Shown here: positions 6,559-7,405 of the stretch, in pieces
Layout: every line of letters begins with the position of its first letter
Numbering within the stretch: the stretch's first letter is position 1
Source: Pseudomonadota bacterium
GTDB lineage: Bacteria > Pseudomonadota > Alphaproteobacteria > Micropepsales > Micropepsaceae
DNA: 7,405 bases
NCBI GenBank assembly: GCA_021817355.1
Contig: JAKAVI010000183.1
Location: forward strand, 1-7,405
Reading direction: 5' to 3'
Program-made: the position numbers and the translations under genes
The notes under the pieces: model-generated
Told to the model about the DNA's origin: nothing
The model's input: only the letters and a program-made list of their open reading frames with translations
Database searches by the model: none

Positions 6559-7405
6559 CTAGGTGTCCGGGAGGGAGCGCGCAAGGCCAGCGCCGGGGCG
6601 ATGGCGCAGCTGATTGCGGATTTCATCGGGCGTACGACCCTGTTCCCGCAATGCCCGCAGGGTTACACCATGATCGCGCTTGGAAAATTTGCGCCCCTCA
6701 GCATCCAGTAAAAGTTCATGATGGGCGTAAGACGGCGTCGCCAGATCCAGCAGCGCCTGCAGCAGACGCTGAACATGTGCCGTGGCAAAGAGATCATGCC
6801 CCCGGGTGACGAGGCTGACACTCTGGGCCGCGTCATCCACAACCACCGCCAAATGATAGGAGGCGGCCCGATCGCGGCTGGCCAGAACGATATCGCCAAG
6901 ACGCATCGGCTCGGCCGCAATATGGCCATGCTCACCACCTGGCCCCCGTCCCCGTTCCTCAAACGCGAGCGCACCGGTTAGGCGGACCGCCTCCTCGACG
7001 TCGAGACGCAAGGCATAGGCCTCGGCGCGCATGCGCAAGCCAGCCTCCTGTCGCGACAGGCTACGACAGGTTCCGGGATAAAGCGGTCCATCCGGACCGT
7101 GGGGCGCCGAGAGGCTGCGGGCCACCTCTTGCGCAATGTCCTTGCGCGAGCAGAAGCAGGGATAAACCAGCCCAAGTTCGTCCAGACGCTTTAGCGCCGC
7201 TTGGTAGCTCAAAAGGCGTTCGGATTGGCGAAGGACCGGTCCGTCCCAGCCCAACCCGAGCCAGCGCAGGTCCTCATAGATGGCGGCCTCAAAATCAGGC
7301 CGGCATCTCGTGGCATCGATGTCCTCGATGCGCAGCAAGAACCGTCCACCGTGCGCACGCGCCGTATCATGGGCGATGAGCGCAGCATAGGCCGATCCAA
7401 GATGC
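6559..7405 (-). CDS. gluQ: Glutamyl-Q tRNA(Asp) synthetase (GluQRS), 5' end outside window
   Basis: About 281 residues are visible and perhaps 10-25 N-terminal residues lie beyond the window. The frame is open to the edge, so TTG 7338 is internal and not a start. The enzyme activates glutamate with ATP and attaches it to the queuosine base at position 34 of tRNA(Asp); it does not charge the 3' end. Numbered from the first visible codon, the class I HIGH-like signature is HLGS (1-4). RIEDID (25-30) belongs to the glutamate pocket. The zinc-binding set is C83-F-C85 with Y109 and C113. VTRGHDL (199-205) recognises substrate. The KMSKS-like loop is KFSKR (239-243). The protein ends soon after this loop, without the anticodon-binding domain of GltX. 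This separates GluQRS from true glutamyl-tRNA synthetases. It is the first visible gene of the minus-strand run and precedes moxR by 33 bases. Confidence 0.93.
   Translation of the reverse strand, partial: HLGSAYAALIAHDTARAHGGRFLLRIEDIDATRCRPDFEAAIYEDLRWLGLGWDGPVLRQSERLLSYQAALKRLDELGLVYPCFCSRKDIAQEVARSLSAPHGPDGPLYPGTCRSLSRQEAGLRMRAEAYALRLDVEEAVRLTGALAFEERGRGPGGEHGHIAAEPMRLGDIVLASRDRAASYHLAVVVDDAAQSVSLVTRGHDLFATAHVQRLLQALLDLATPSYAHHELLLDAEGRKFSKRDHGVTLRALREQGRTPDEIRNQLRHRPGAGLARSLPDT

Noticed and set aside
7209..7400. Alternative minus-strand open frames overlapping the start of gluQ
   Set aside because: The gluQ frame is open to the window edge and carries the HLGS and RIEDID motifs; the other frame has none.

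Overview
This window is high-GC bacterial chromosomal DNA, with dense genes, short spacers and frequent GTG/TTG starts. Its protein families look proteobacterial, most likely alphaproteobacterial, with low confidence in any order. It holds eight protein-coding genes, two of them cut by the window edges. I see no tRNA, rRNA, CRISPR array, insertion sequence, prophage gene or replication origin, and no gene-free stretch over 300 bases.

Left part, plus strand (1-2372): the C-terminal end of a class I SAM-dependent methyltransferase is followed after about 135 bases by a large two-part protein. That protein has an N-terminal array of tetratricopeptide (TPR) repeats and a C-terminal PAPS-dependent sulfotransferase domain. 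Its likeliest start is GTG 375, which has an AGGA Shine-Dalgarno. A hairpin-forming inverted repeat lies just after its stop codon, where it meets the convergent minus-strand genes.

Middle part, minus strand (2439-3697): a GNAT-family acetyltransferase and a glutathione S-transferase, 14 bases apart and probably co-transcribed. The GST starts at a TTG preceded by a perfect AAGGAG.

Right part, minus strand, read from 7405 down to 3805: gluQ (glutamyl-queuosine tRNA(Asp) synthetase, 5' end outside the window), a MoxR-family AAA+ ATPase, an unrecognised protein with a signal peptide, and a CoxE-like von Willebrand factor A (VWA) protein. The spacings are 33 bases, a TAATG stop/start overlap, and 79 bases. 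MoxR ATPases and VWA proteins commonly form chaperone-like pairs that mature or remodel partner proteins. Placing an uncharacterised exported protein between them, with its start overlapping the moxR stop, is the most interesting arrangement here. Otherwise the window is ordinary housekeeping and accessory chromosome, and I see no clear evidence of a wholly new system.
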